Positions 33,664 through 43,174 of a stretch of 64,000 nt of DNA are shown here, piece after piece. The notes beneath the pieces are model-generated. The model was given only the letters and a program-made list of their open reading frames with translations. It was not told the DNA's origin and made no database searches. The translations under genes were made by a program, and so were the position numbers. The stretch is taken from positions 186,001-250,000 of the forward strand of contig NZ_JACWMY010000007.1 of assembly GCF_014773265.1 (NCBI RefSeq), in the 5' to 3' direction. Each line of letters opens with the position of its first letter. The stretch's first letter is position 1. Origin of the DNA: Mucilaginibacter pankratovii. Lineage in GTDB: Bacteria; Bacteroidota; Bacteroidia; Sphingobacteriales; Sphingobacteriaceae.

Positions 33664-34154
33664 AAAAGAACATTAATTACCGGCTGACCGGGGAAGAAAA
33701 GCAAACGCTGAAAGCCCAAAAGATTAGCCAAAAGATGCTACAGGATCACGCTGCCGACGAGGTTGCAGTACTTTTGCACGCTTCGCCGAAGCGTGCAAAA
33801 GAATTGCAAGCCCTTGCGGCGTTTCAAAGTATTCCCTCGTTGGGCATCAACTTTGCAGAGGAACTTATCAGCCAGGGCTACTATTCGCTGGCACAACTGG
33901 AAGGGAAAACAGCAGTTGAGCTCTTTGATGCTTTTGAAAGGCAATGCGGTGCCTGGGCCGATCCTTGTGTAGAAGATTCCTACAGGCTGCTCGTCCATTA
34001 TATCGAAAACAGGGACGATACTAAACGCTGGTGGCATTTTACAGCCGAACGTAAAGCTTACCGCGAACAGCATGGCTTCCCTGCCGACCGGCCGAAAACG
34101 CCCTGGTATGAGAGTGAAAAATATCCCAAAATGAATGCCTACAAAAGGGATTAG
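33660..34154 (+). CDS. Helix-hairpin-helix 'pathogenicity locus' (Cdd1-like) protein
   Basis: 164 aa. The central region 'LAAFQSIPSLGINFAEELISQGYYSLAQLEGKTAVELFDAFERQCGAWADPCVEDSYRLLVHY' (~52-120) is the Cdd1-family HhH fold, with the C-G-x-x-x-D-P-C-V motif typical of the family. A C-terminal tail 'WWHFTAERKAYREQHGFP' follows. The role is unknown; HhH suggests nucleic-acid binding. It is translationally coupled to the preceding small gene, with the second giant helicase 150 bp downstream. It contains a perfect in-gene palindrome (33771-33801). Confidence 0.75.
   Translation: MKKNINYRLTGEEKQTLKAQKISQKMLQDHAADEVAVLLHASPKRAKELQALAAFQSIPSLGINFAEELISQGYYSLAQLEGKTAVELFDAFERQCGAWADPCVEDSYRLLVHYIENRDDTKRWWHFTAERKAYREQHGFPADRPKTPWYESEKYPKMNAYKRD
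33771..33801 (+). repeat. Perfect 15-bp inverted repeat inside a coding region
   Basis: CTTTTGCACGCTTCG (33771-33785), one base, CGAAGCGTGCAAAAG (33787-33801). It is coding, spanning codons ~38-47 of the Cdd1-like gene, so it is constrained in two ways at once. The mRNA would form a very stable hairpin. Confidence 0.9.
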
Positions 34155-34304
34155 GCTATCAAACGGATCAATTAACGGTGAACTTTAAGGGCGTTTAATT
34201 AATATTTTAGCTGTACCAGCAGACCGCGGACGATCTCCATTATTGCGGACCGGAATTTTTCGGGCTATTTTCCTTCCGATTATTTGCTATCTTAACCTCC
34301 AACT

Positions 34305-37300
34305 ATGAGTAGCCAAACCCTGCCAAAAACAGAGGTGAATTTTGATTATTCGCCTGTAATAAATTTCGCGCTGCAGCAAAACCACGTTCCTGTTATCAGA
34401 GAACTGGCCATAAAAAACGTATCGGGTTACGATTGGCAGAATGTAACGGTTGAGCTTTCGTCAGAGCCGGATTTTGCGGCGTTATGGAAGCAATCTATTG
34501 GGACTTTAAGAGACCAGGAAAGCCACCCTTTTAAAAGCATATCACCGCTTATCTCCTCAAAATACCTGGCCGAGCTTACGGAGCGGGTTTCGGGCAAATT
34601 TATATTAACGATTACGGCAGACGAAGAAATTGTATACCAGGAGCATTACGGGGTTGATCTGTTGGCTTACGACCAATGGAACGGCCTTGGCTTGCTGCCC
34701 GAAATGCTGGCTGCTTTTATTACGCCAAATCATCCTCAAATTGTAAAGATCATCCTGGCGGCATCAGCCATATTAGAAAAATGGACAGGCAACCCATCTT
34801 TCGACGAATACCAAAGCCGTAATCCTAACCGGGTACGTAAACAAATGGCCGCCATTTATGAGGCTATTGCCGCTATGCAGTTTATCTATTGCACCGTGCC
34901 GGCAAGTTTTGAAGAAGGGGGCCAGCGGATCCGGCTGGCAGATACCATCTTCACCAACAAACTGGCCAATTGCCTGGATCTGTCGCTACTGTATGCGGCC
35001 TGCCTGGAAGCTGTTGGCATACATCCAATTATTACGATGGTTAAGGATCACGCTTTCGCTGGCGGCTGGCTTATAGATGAATCCTTTGCTGATGCGGTGA
35101 ACGACGACCCATCGCTGATAACCAAGCGGGCAGCAGATGGCATTAACGATATTGTAATGGTAGAAGCCACCTGTATGAACGCGGGCAACAATACATCTTT
35201 TGATGATGCGGTGAGCTCTGCCGATCAAAAGCTTCTGCGCATCAGCGATTTTTTGTTGTTTATAGATATTAAGCGTGCGCGGTTCAGCGGCATCAGGCCG
35301 TTGCCGCTAAGGGTGCCTACGCCAAACGGCTGGGAGATTGTGGAAGAAGCCAGGCAAACGCGAGAGAACGCTTTGCCCGGTGATATATTTGTTGGACAAA
35401 AACTGGTACACAGCGAAAAGATAGACATTTCCAAACAACGCCTTTGGGAGCGTAAGCTGCTCGATCTTACCCTGCGCAACAGCCTGCTAAACATCCGCAT
35501 CACAAAAAGCGTGATCCAGTTCATCACCATAAATGCCGGTAAACTGGAAGATGCTTTATCTGCCGGGACGGAGTTCCAGGTGCTGGCAAAACCGTCCGAC
35601 TGGGATAACAACCCGCGCGATACAGGTGTTTACGAAGCCCTGCATCAAACCGACCCCATTGCCGACCTGGTAAAGAATGAACTGGGGCAGCGGCGGCTGC
35701 GGACTTACCTGTCCGAAATGGAATTGGGCAACAGCCTTACCAATTTATACCGCTCGTCGCGCCTTTCGATAGAAGAGAACGGTGCCAACACACTTTATGT
35801 AGGTTTAGGCTTGCTGAGGTGGTTTGAGACCGACTTGAGCGAGCGCCCGCGATACGCACCTATATTGCTTTTACCGGTAGAGATCATTCGCAAATCGGCG
35901 CAAAAAGGGTACGTTATTCGCACCCGCGAAGAAGAAACCATCATGAATATTACCTTGCTGGAAATGATCAGGCAAGATTTTGGCATCACCATTGGCGGCC
36001 TGGAGACCCTGCCTAAGGATGAAAGCGGTGTGGATGTAAAACTCATCTTCAACATCATCCGGCAGGCTATCATGACCAAATCGCGATGGGATATTGAGGA
36101 GCAGGCGCTGCTGGGCACATTCTCGTTCAGCAAGTTTATTTTATGGAACGATATACATAATAACGCCGATAAACTTGCCCGCAATAAAGTAGTAGCAAGT
36201 TTAATATCAGGCAAACTGGAGTGGCAGCCGGAGGAAGATACCTCAGGCATGGCTATTGAAGATGGGCAGCTGCACCCCAAGAATGTAGCGCTGCCCATCA
36301 GTTCGGATTCATCGCAGCTTCAGGCCATCCTAACTTCGGGCGAGGGCAAAAGTTTTGTATTGCACGGGCCGCCGGGTACGGGTAAATCGCAAACCATTAC
36401 CAATATTATAGCAAACGCGCTTTACGCCGGCAAAAAGGTACTGTTTGTAGCGGCTAAGAAGGCCGCGCTGGATGTAGTGGAAAGCCGGCTGGAGGCCATA
36501 GGGATCGGCGCGTTTTGTTTGGAGCTGCATTCCAACAAATCAAAAAAATCTGCTGTGCTGGAGCAGCTCAAGGCAGCTACGGAAAAAGTACAGAAGGATG
36601 CGCCGGATAATTTTGTTTCGGAAGCGGAGCGCTTGTACAGCCTGCGGAACGAACTAAATGTATATGTTGCCGCCCTGCACGAAAAGTACCCTTTCGGGTA
36701 TTCTTTGTTCGACCTGTTTACACAATATAGCCAGTTGCCGGAGGCTGAGGACCGTGTGATCTTTCCGTCTGAGTCTATCCAAACCCTCACTCCGGATCAT
36801 GTTATTGTTTGGCGCGATGTTGCCAACGATCTGCAGGCGGCAGGTGCGTTAATAGGCAGCCCGAAAGGCCACCCGCTTAAGGCCATTAATGTAAAACAGT
36901 ATACCCTACAGTTAAAACAAGAGGCCGGCAAATTCATAGAGGAACTGTTAGGCTTTCTTAAAACTTTAACCGACCAAACCGATATTGTAAGCGATATTAT
37001 AAAGGTTGGCGGCTTGGTTAAAAGCAAAGAACAGGAGCTTGGTGGCCTTGCCCAACTGCTTAGCAACACCGCAGACTTCCCCGCTTCGTTAATGCAGGTT
37101 GACGCGCCAGAGCAAAACCTTGCCCAGGTGATAGGCATAGCGATACACGGCAAACAACGGGATGCATTGCGGCGCGGATTGCTTGCCCGTTTCCAAAAAG
37201 AGATCTTAAACTTCCCGGCTGCCCAAACGCTAAGCGAATGGAATATAGCCGCCGGTAAATGGTTTTTGCCGCGCTGGTTAACACAACGATCGTTGTTAAA

Positions 37301-39509
37301 AAATCTGTCGAAACTAACCTTGGGTGGGGGTATTGCCAATGACGAAGTGCCCACTGTTTTGCAGCAAATTATGGCTTACCGCGAAGAGCAGGACATTATT
37401 GAAAAAGCCACCTGGCTGCCTCTAATGCTGGGCTTTATGTGGCAAAACGGCGAGTGCGATTGGGATAAAATTGAAAGCAGTTGCCAGCAGGTCATCCAAA
37501 TGAACCGCGCGGCTGCCGGTATAGTGGGCAGCGCCGGTTTAAAAGCATGGCGCTCGGCATTGGCCGCTGAGTTTTCGGAAGGAAGCAAAGCATACGCCAC
37601 GGAGCATAAAAGACTTCTGGACGATTACCTGCAAACCACCAGTAATATAGCCGAAGTAGAAACAGTGCTGCACAACTTGTTAGGCATTAATTTCAGTTCG
37701 ATGCAAAACAATGTTGCTGATTGGAAAAGCGAACTTTCTCAAACTGCAGCAGGCTGGCTGCAGCATTTGGATGGACTAAAAGATTGGTACAACTGGCTGG
37801 CCGTAAAAGAGCGCGCCCTCGAAACAGACCTGCAGCCGCTGATAGCTGCTTATGAAAATGGCGCGGTGCAAAGCGCGGACCTCGTAATGCAGTTTGAGAA
37901 AGGGTTTTATCGCTCTGCGGCCGAATACATTATCGAGCGTACACCGCAGCTGGCAACCTTCAATTCCAGTCTGTTCCAGGAAAAAATAAAACGGTTCAGG
38001 GAGATCAGCAGCAATTTTGAAAAGTTGACCAAGCAGGAGCTTTACGCCCGCCTGGCCGCGCGGATCCCATCATTTACGCAGGAGGCATCGCAAAGTTCGG
38101 AGATAGGGATGCTGCAGCGTACTATCCGCAACAATGGCAGGGCCATGTCTATCCGCAAGATTTTCGATGCCATTCCAAACCTGCTGCACCGCCTTACGCC
38201 CTGTATGCTGATGAGTCCGATCTCGGTGGCCCAATATTTTGATGCAGATAGTGTGAAGTTCGACCTGGTTGTGTTCGACGAGGCGTCGCAAATGCCTACC
38301 TGCGAAGCCATTGGCGCCATTGCCCGCGGCACCACCGTAATTGTAGTAGGCGACCCTAAACAAATGCCGCCGACCAACTTCTTCTCCACTAATAATATCG
38401 ACGAGGAGAATATTGATAAGGAAGACCTGGAAAGCATTTTGGATGATTGCCTGGCCCTATCCATGCCATCGCACCACCTGTTGTGGCATTACCGCAGTAA
38501 GCACGAAAGTCTCATCGCTTTCAGCAACGCTAAGTACTATGATAATAAGCTGCTCACATTCCCCTCTACCGACGATATTGTGAGTAAGGTAACTTTTGTA
38601 AAGGTGGAGGGCTATTATGATAAAGGCAGGTCGCGACAGAATAAATTTGAAGCAAAGGCCATTGTTGATGAAGTGATCCGCAGGCTCTCAGACCCAGTGC
38701 TGGCGTTACGGAGCATGGGTATCGTAACCTTTAGTTCGGTACAACAAATATTGGTAGAGGACCTGCTGACCGATGTATTTAAACTGCGGCCCGACTTGGA
38801 ACGTATAGCCCTGGAATGCGAGGAACCTATCTTTATCAAAAACCTGGAGAACGTACAGGGAGATGAACGCGATGTTATCCTGTTCTCCATCGGTTACGGC
38901 CCCGATGAAAACGGAAAAGTAAGCTTAAACTTTGGCCCGATAAACCGCGAAGGGGGCTGGCGGAGGCTGAATGTGGCTGTATCGCGCGCGCGTTACGAAA
39001 TGAAGGTATTCTCTACCTTAAACTCCGACCAGATAGACCTCAATCGTTCCGGCTCCGAAGGTGTGGCAGGGCTTAAAGCATTCCTGGCTTATGCCGAAAA
39101 GGGGAAAACGGCATTGCCTGTACGGGTTGCTGAAAAAAGCGGGCAGGGGCCATCTTTCGAAAACTTGATAGCTGCCGAGTTGCGGAAGCAGGGGTACGAA
39201 GTGCATACACAAATAGGCTGCTCGGCCTACAAAATAGACCTGGGTATTGTTGATAAGGAAAACCCGACGGGGTATATTTTAGGGGTACTTACTGATGGCA
39301 AAAGCTACCAAAGCGCCAAAACATCGCGCGACAGGGAGATAGTACAAGTAGATGTGCTGAAACTGCTGGGCTGGAACATTCACAAAATATTCTCTACCGA
39401 ATGGTGGGAAAAACCGGACAAGGTAATTGGCGGCATTGTAACAGCCATACGCCTTGCCGAAGAAAATAAAAGTAAAACGGCGCAAACACCGATATCGCCA
39501 CGGCATTAA
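34305..39509 (+). CDS. Second DUF4011-SF1 helicase-Vsr protein (no DUF3320)
   Basis: 1734 aa, collinear with the 20356-26121 protein over almost its whole length. N-terminal beta-rich part; transglutaminase-like C223 and H249 at the same residue numbers as in the paralog; DUF4011 ('LWERKLLDLTLRNSLLNIR'); Walker A GPPGTGKS (688-695); DEASQ (1325-1329); 'VAVSRARYEM'; and a Vsr-like domain (GCSAYKIDLGIV...TEWWEKPDK). It ends about 25 residues after the Vsr-like domain, so DUF3320 is absent. The nucleotide sequence has diverged widely while the protein stays similar, so this is not a recent duplication. It lies outside attR, with a Cdd1-like operon directly upstream. Presumably antiphage. Confidence 0.9.
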   Translation: MSSQTLPKTEVNFDYSPVINFALQQNHVPVIRELAIKNVSGYDWQNVTVELSSEPDFAALWKQSIGTLRDQESHPFKSISPLISSKYLAELTERVSGKFILTITADEEIVYQEHYGVDLLAYDQWNGLGLLPEMLAAFITPNHPQIVKIILAASAILEKWTGNPSFDEYQSRNPNRVRKQMAAIYEAIAAMQFIYCTVPASFEEGGQRIRLADTIFTNKLANCLDLSLLYAACLEAVGIHPIITMVKDHAFAGGWLIDESFADAVNDDPSLITKRAADGINDIVMVEATCMNAGNNTSFDDAVSSADQKLLRISDFLLFIDIKRARFSGIRPLPLRVPTPNGWEIVEEARQTRENALPGDIFVGQKLVHSEKIDISKQRLWERKLLDLTLRNSLLNIRITKSVIQFITINAGKLEDALSAGTEFQVLAKPSDWDNNPRDTGVYEALHQTDPIADLVKNELGQRRLRTYLSEMELGNSLTNLYRSSRLSIEENGANTLYVGLGLLRWFETDLSERPRYAPILLLPVEIIRKSAQKGYVIRTREEETIMNITLLEMIRQDFGITIGGLETLPKDESGVDVKLIFNIIRQAIMTKSRWDIEEQALLGTFSFSKFILWNDIHNNADKLARNKVVASLISGKLEWQPEEDTSGMAIEDGQLHPKNVALPISSDSSQLQAILTSGEGKSFVLHGPPGTGKSQTITNIIANALYAGKKVLFVAAKKAALDVVESRLEAIGIGAFCLELHSNKSKKSAVLEQLKAATEKVQKDAPDNFVSEAERLYSLRNELNVYVAALHEKYPFGYSLFDLFTQYSQLPEAEDRVIFPSESIQTLTPDHVIVWRDVANDLQAAGALIGSPKGHPLKAINVKQYTLQLKQEAGKFIEELLGFLKTLTDQTDIVSDIIKVGGLVKSKEQELGGLAQLLSNTADFPASLMQVDAPEQNLAQVIGIAIHGKQRDALRRGLLARFQKEILNFPAAQTLSEWNIAAGKWFLPRWLTQRSLLKNLSKLTLGGGIANDEVPTVLQQIMAYREEQDIIEKATWLPLMLGFMWQNGECDWDKIESSCQQVIQMNRAAAGIVGSAGLKAWRSALAAEFSEGSKAYATEHKRLLDDYLQTTSNIAEVETVLHNLLGINFSSMQNNVADWKSELSQTAAGWLQHLDGLKDWYNWLAVKERALETDLQPLIAAYENGAVQSADLVMQFEKGFYRSAAEYIIERTPQLATFNSSLFQEKIKRFREISSNFEKLTKQELYARLAARIPSFTQEASQSSEIGMLQRTIRNNGRAMSIRKIFDAIPNLLHRLTPCMLMSPISVAQYFDADSVKFDLVVFDEASQMPTCEAIGAIARGTTVIVVGDPKQMPPTNFFSTNNIDEENIDKEDLESILDDCLALSMPSHHLLWHYRSKHESLIAFSNAKYYDNKLLTFPSTDDIVSKVTFVKVEGYYDKGRSRQNKFEAKAIVDEVIRRLSDPVLALRSMGIVTFSSVQQILVEDLLTDVFKLRPDLERIALECEEPIFIKNLENVQGDERDVILFSIGYGPDENGKVSLNFGPINREGGWRRLNVAVSRARYEMKVFSTLNSDQIDLNRSGSEGVAGLKAFLAYAEKGKTALPVRVAEKSGQGPSFENLIAAELRKQGYEVHTQIGCSAYKIDLGIVDKENPTGYILGVLTDGKSYQSAKTSRDREIVQVDVLKLLGWNIHKIFSTEWWEKPDKVIGGIVTAIRLAEENKSKTAQTPISPRH

Positions 39510-39704
39510 CTAAGAACTTAGCCCCGACGCTTATCGATAGCGATCAGGGCTAATCAATTTGGCTCAACTTAACAAAAATATAATTGGTATCGTGATTTTC
39601 TACACAAATTATCGCCGAAAAAGGCCTGTAATTTGCTGTAAATAGCTTTTTTAATAAAAAGTCTATTAATTCTATAGTTTTTATAGTTTATTTAAAATCT
39701 TTTA

Positions 39705-39712
39705 TATATTTG
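39705..39712 (+). promoter_or_regulatory. -7 element of the sulfatase/SusCD operon
   Basis: TATATTTG, a perfect TAnnTTTG, 17 bp before the leader-peptide ATG and ~355 bp before susC. It sits at the end of a 200-bp AT-rich gap after the helicase gene. In that gap only an imperfect hairpin (AGCCC...GGGCT, ~39521-39552, without a T run) is visible. Confidence 0.55.
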
Positions 39713-39729
39713 CGCCGTAAACAATCGCA

Positions 39730-39813
39730 ATGAAAGCAATTTTACGTTCCCCCGTTTCTACATTCAACCACATACCCATGCATTCTGCAGTGTGTATGTG
39801 TTGCTGTTGTTAA
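39730..39813 (+). CDS. Cys-rich leader peptide (27 aa)
   Basis: A complete short ORF ATG...TAA whose C-terminus is HSAVCMCCCC: five of the last six codons are Cys (TGT ATG TGT TGC TGT TGT before TAA). It lies just downstream of a perfect -7 promoter element and ~250 bp upstream of susC, in a 5' leader with several alternative hairpins. Runs of one amino acid at the end of a short ORF are typical of attenuation leaders. Cys would make the operon sense cysteine/sulfur supply, which fits the sulfatases it precedes. Translation itself is not shown by the sequence. Confidence 0.7.
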   Translation: MKAILRSPVSTFNHIPMHSAVCMCCCC

Positions 39814-40066
39814 TCATTCCCAATAATATTCCCGCAAGCAAATAAGGGATACGGTGTGCAAATACCGTAAGCGAATTTCGCACGCAAAAACATTTAATTA
39901 CCCCAAAAAAATAATAGAAAAGATGACCTGATAAGAAGATCTGTATCAACCGCTAAGGAAGCTTTAACGGTTAGTCGGATGACAGGGCAGCAGTAACGCC
40001 AATCATACACCGCCCCTCATCCCCGGTTTTACCAACATAAATATTGACATAAAAAATTTTAAAGAT
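39814..40066 (+). promoter_or_regulatory. Structured 5' leader RNA (candidate attenuator)
   Basis: Between the leader stop and susC are hairpins ACGGT-GTGCAAAT-ACCGT (~39855-39872), GCGAA-TTTCGC (~39876-39887), with GTGTGC/GCACGC able to pair across both, and AACCGCTAA-GGAAGCT-TTAACGGTT (39948-39972). No U-rich terminator is obvious, so control could act on elongation or translation. I looked for SAM and cobalamin riboswitch cores and did not find them. Confidence 0.4.
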
Positions 40067-43000
40067 ATGGAAATATATCTCCATGCCAAGTACTATTTAT
40101 ATAGATCGGGCACATATATACGAACGGGCACCCTCGCCCTTTTATTGCTGCCTTTAACACTATTTGCACAAACCCCTACTCAGCCAACCATCAACTCTAA
40201 GCTGTATGGTAAGGTGATAGATGCCCGCACCAAAGAAACACTGCCGGGCGCAACAGTAAGTATTAAAGGCGTTACCAATACCACAACCACCAACGTCAAC
40301 GGCGATTTTGAGCTCATCACCGGCCAAAAATTCCCATACACCATTGTGGTGAGTTACGTAAGTTATAAAACGCAGGAGGTATATGTAAACGGAAGCCCCG
40401 TTACCGTTGGGCTGGAATATGATGCCCGCCAGCTGAATGATGTGGTTGTAGTAGGCTATGGCACCCAAAAACGTGCCGACGTAACGGGCGCGGTATCATC
40501 AGTATCAAAAACCAATTTACAGCAGCCGGTTACTTCTTTCGACCAGGCGCTTAAAGGGGCCGCACCCGGTGTGCAGGCCACCCAAACATCCGGCGAACCG
40601 GGTGGCGGGGTGAGTATCCGTATCCGCGGTGGCAGCTCTATCCAGGGTGGTAACGAACCGCTTTATGTGATAGACGGCTTCCCTATTTATAACTCAAATA
40701 CCACCGCAGGTACCTTAAGCGGTACGCCAACCAACCCGCTCAGCAGCATCAACCCCGGAGATATCGAGAGCATCGACATCTTGAAAGATGCTTCGTCCAC
40801 CGCTATTTACGGTTCGCGCGGTGCAAATGGCGTGGTTATCGTTACCACCAAAAAAGGCAAGGCCGACAGGAGCAGCATCATTTACGAAGGTACTTTCGGT
40901 GTGCAATCGCTTCGTAAAAAGGTGGATGTATTGAACGCTCATGATTTTGCCATTTTAAGGAATGCGGCCCTTTACGATGCTACCCCTGCAAAAGGCGAGT
41001 TTCAGTACCAAACACAGGCACAGATAGACCAGTTAGGTGCCGGTATCGACTGGCAGGGAGCAGCTTTCCGCAACGCGCCTACGCAAAACCATAATTTAAC
41101 CATCAGCGGTGGTAACGTAAAGGTACGCTACCTGATCTCGGGAAATTACCTTAACCAGGACGGGATCATCAAAAACACCGACTTTAGAAGGTATGGTTTG
41201 CGTACCAATATAGATGCACAGCCTTTTAGCCGCCTTAAACTGAGCGCCAGCCTGAGCCTCAGTAAAGCGGACGCTAATGTAGCACCGGGAGGTATTGTAG
41301 GTTCCCTTCTGATAATGCCGCCTACAGCTACAATTTATGACCCTAACGGTGGGTATACACTGCGCAACCCTTTTGAAAATATTTTTGCTAACCCCATTGC
41401 AACCATTACCGAGCAGATCAACAAATCAACCACTAACCGGGTGCTGGGTACCGCCTTTGGCGAATACAAAATTATTGAAGGACTGAACCTGAAAGTGCTG
41501 TTTGGTACCGATGTAAACAACATTGCCGAGAAGAGCTATATCCCGAGCACCATTTACGAGGGCAGCCTTACCCATGGCTCGGCAGGTCGCGGCTCGCTCA
41601 ACAGCTATTCCTGGTTAAATGAAAATACGTTGAGCTACGATAAAGCTTTTGGCAAACACGCCATCAATGTTTTAGCCGGCTTTACGCAGCAAAGCTTCAA
41701 CAGGGAAAACTTTACGGCGGCGTCGCAAAATTTTGTTACCGATGCGCTTACGTACAACGGGCTTGGTGGTGGTTCTACACTGATTGCGCCTACATCTGAT
41801 GCTACCAACTGGAACCTGAACTCGTACCTGGGCCGGGTAAATTATAACTACGACCGCCGGTATTACCTTACCGCCAGTCTGCGTGCAGATGGGTCATCCC
41901 GTTTTGGAGCAGGTAATAAATGGGGATATTTCCCATCGGCTGCCGCTTCATGGAACATCAGCAATGAGCACTTTTTCGAAAATCTTAACAAAACTATCAG
42001 CGACTTTAAGTTGAGGGCCAGCTACGGTAGAACGGGTAATCTGGAGATAGGGGAATACCAGTCGCTGGCTACGCTGGGCACTTATACCTATGTTATTGGC
42101 AACAACATCATCACTGGTTTTGCGCCAAACCGTATAAGCAATGATAAGTTGAGCTGGGAAACAACCGACCAGTATAACGCCGGTATCGATATTGGTTTTT
42201 GGGATAACCGCTTATTATTTAACCTGGACGCCTACTATAAAAAAACCAGCAACCTGCTGCTGAATGTACAGATCCCATGGACATCGGGCTACGATGCATC
42301 GCTGCAAAACTTTGGCTCGGTAGAGAACAAGGGTATTGAATTGGCGGTAGCCACCCGCAACCTCATTGGCGTGTTTAAATGGAACACACAGTTAAACATC
42401 TCGTTCAACCGCAATAAAGTTTTGAGTATTGGTAACGGTGCCAGCAGCTATATTTCGGGTAATTACATCATCCGTGTAGGCCAGCCTTTAGGCAGCTTTT
42501 ATGGCAGCGTAACCGATGGTATCCTGCAAACCGGGGAGGAAGCCGCGAAGGGTAAATACACCGGTAACGCGGTGCCAAAAGCCGGCGACAGGCTTTACAA
42601 GGATATTAATGGCGATGGTACGTTTACAACCGCCGCGGATAAGGATATTGTGGGTAATGCGCAGCCCGATTTTCTTTTCGGTGTAACCAACACTTTCTCT
42701 TATAAAGGTTTCGACCTGCTGGTATTCCTGCAAGGCTCGTATGGTAACCAGATCCTGAACACCAACCGCCAAAACCTGGAGCTGTTCACCGGCCAGCAAA
42801 ATGCCGCGGCATCTGCGTTGGATCGCTGGACGCCCACAAACCCCAGCCAAACCATCCCAAGGGCAAAGCTCGACCCTGCACCCGTATTTTCCAGCCGCTT
42901 TATCGAGAACGGCTCTTATCTGCGGGTGAAGAACGTAAGCCTGTCGTACAACCTGCCTAAAAACCTCATTAGCAAGGCTGGTTTGGCAAATGCAAGCATC

Positions 43001-43150
43001 TACGTATCGGGCCAAAACCTGCTTACCTGGACAAAATACACCGGTTTCGACCCGGAAGTTACTTCCGGCAGCAATGTGTCGCCCGGTACCGATTCGGGCA
43101 TTTACCCGGTTGCGCGTGTGTACAACTTAGGCGTACGGGTTGGCTTTTAA
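40067..43150 (+). CDS. susC: SusC/RagA-type TonB-linked outer-membrane transporter
   Basis: 1027 aa. A hydrophobic export segment lies at ~22-36 (TLALLLLPLTLFAQ), then a CarboxypepD-reg-like domain (~46-120, 'LYGKVIDARTKETLPGATVSIKG'), a TonB box/plug beginning 'VVVGYGTQKRADVTGAVSSV', 'YVIDGFPIYN', 'ILKDASSTAIYGSRGANGVVIVTTKKG', and a barrel ending in Phe ('YNLGVRVGF'). With SusD it imports an oligosaccharide or glycan, here probably a sulfated one given the downstream sulfatases. First large gene after the Cys-rich leader; susD follows after 24 bp. Confidence 0.95.
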   Translation: MEIYLHAKYYLYRSGTYIRTGTLALLLLPLTLFAQTPTQPTINSKLYGKVIDARTKETLPGATVSIKGVTNTTTTNVNGDFELITGQKFPYTIVVSYVSYKTQEVYVNGSPVTVGLEYDARQLNDVVVVGYGTQKRADVTGAVSSVSKTNLQQPVTSFDQALKGAAPGVQATQTSGEPGGGVSIRIRGGSSIQGGNEPLYVIDGFPIYNSNTTAGTLSGTPTNPLSSINPGDIESIDILKDASSTAIYGSRGANGVVIVTTKKGKADRSSIIYEGTFGVQSLRKKVDVLNAHDFAILRNAALYDATPAKGEFQYQTQAQIDQLGAGIDWQGAAFRNAPTQNHNLTISGGNVKVRYLISGNYLNQDGIIKNTDFRRYGLRTNIDAQPFSRLKLSASLSLSKADANVAPGGIVGSLLIMPPTATIYDPNGGYTLRNPFENIFANPIATITEQINKSTTNRVLGTAFGEYKIIEGLNLKVLFGTDVNNIAEKSYIPSTIYEGSLTHGSAGRGSLNSYSWLNENTLSYDKAFGKHAINVLAGFTQQSFNRENFTAASQNFVTDALTYNGLGGGSTLIAPTSDATNWNLNSYLGRVNYNYDRRYYLTASLRADGSSRFGAGNKWGYFPSAAASWNISNEHFFENLNKTISDFKLRASYGRTGNLEIGEYQSLATLGTYTYVIGNNIITGFAPNRISNDKLSWETTDQYNAGIDIGFWDNRLLFNLDAYYKKTSNLLLNVQIPWTSGYDASLQNFGSVENKGIELAVATRNLIGVFKWNTQLNISFNRNKVLSIGNGASSYISGNYIIRVGQPLGSFYGSVTDGILQTGEEAAKGKYTGNAVPKAGDRLYKDINGDGTFTTAADKDIVGNAQPDFLFGVTNTFSYKGFDLLVFLQGSYGNQILNTNRQNLELFTGQQNAAASALDRWTPTNPSQTIPRAKLDPAPVFSSRFIENGSYLRVKNVSLSYNLPKNLISKAGLANASIYVSGQNLLTWTKYTGFDPEVTSGSNVSPGTDSGIYPVARVYNLGVRVGF

Positions 43151-43174
43151 TGATCAAACGAAAGGAAAACAAAC

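Noticed and set aside
38042-38464. Long antisense frames inside both giant helicases (also 24093-24467, 36797-37354)
   Set aside because: They mirror conserved coding sequence on the opposite strand, are rich in Ser, Arg and Cys and have no family features.
39521-39552. Rho-independent terminator after the second giant helicase
   Set aside because: The stem is imperfect and there is no T run on either side.
39814-40066. SAM or cobalamin riboswitch in the susC leader
   Set aside because: I could not find the conserved core elements of either; the hairpins fit an attenuator as well.
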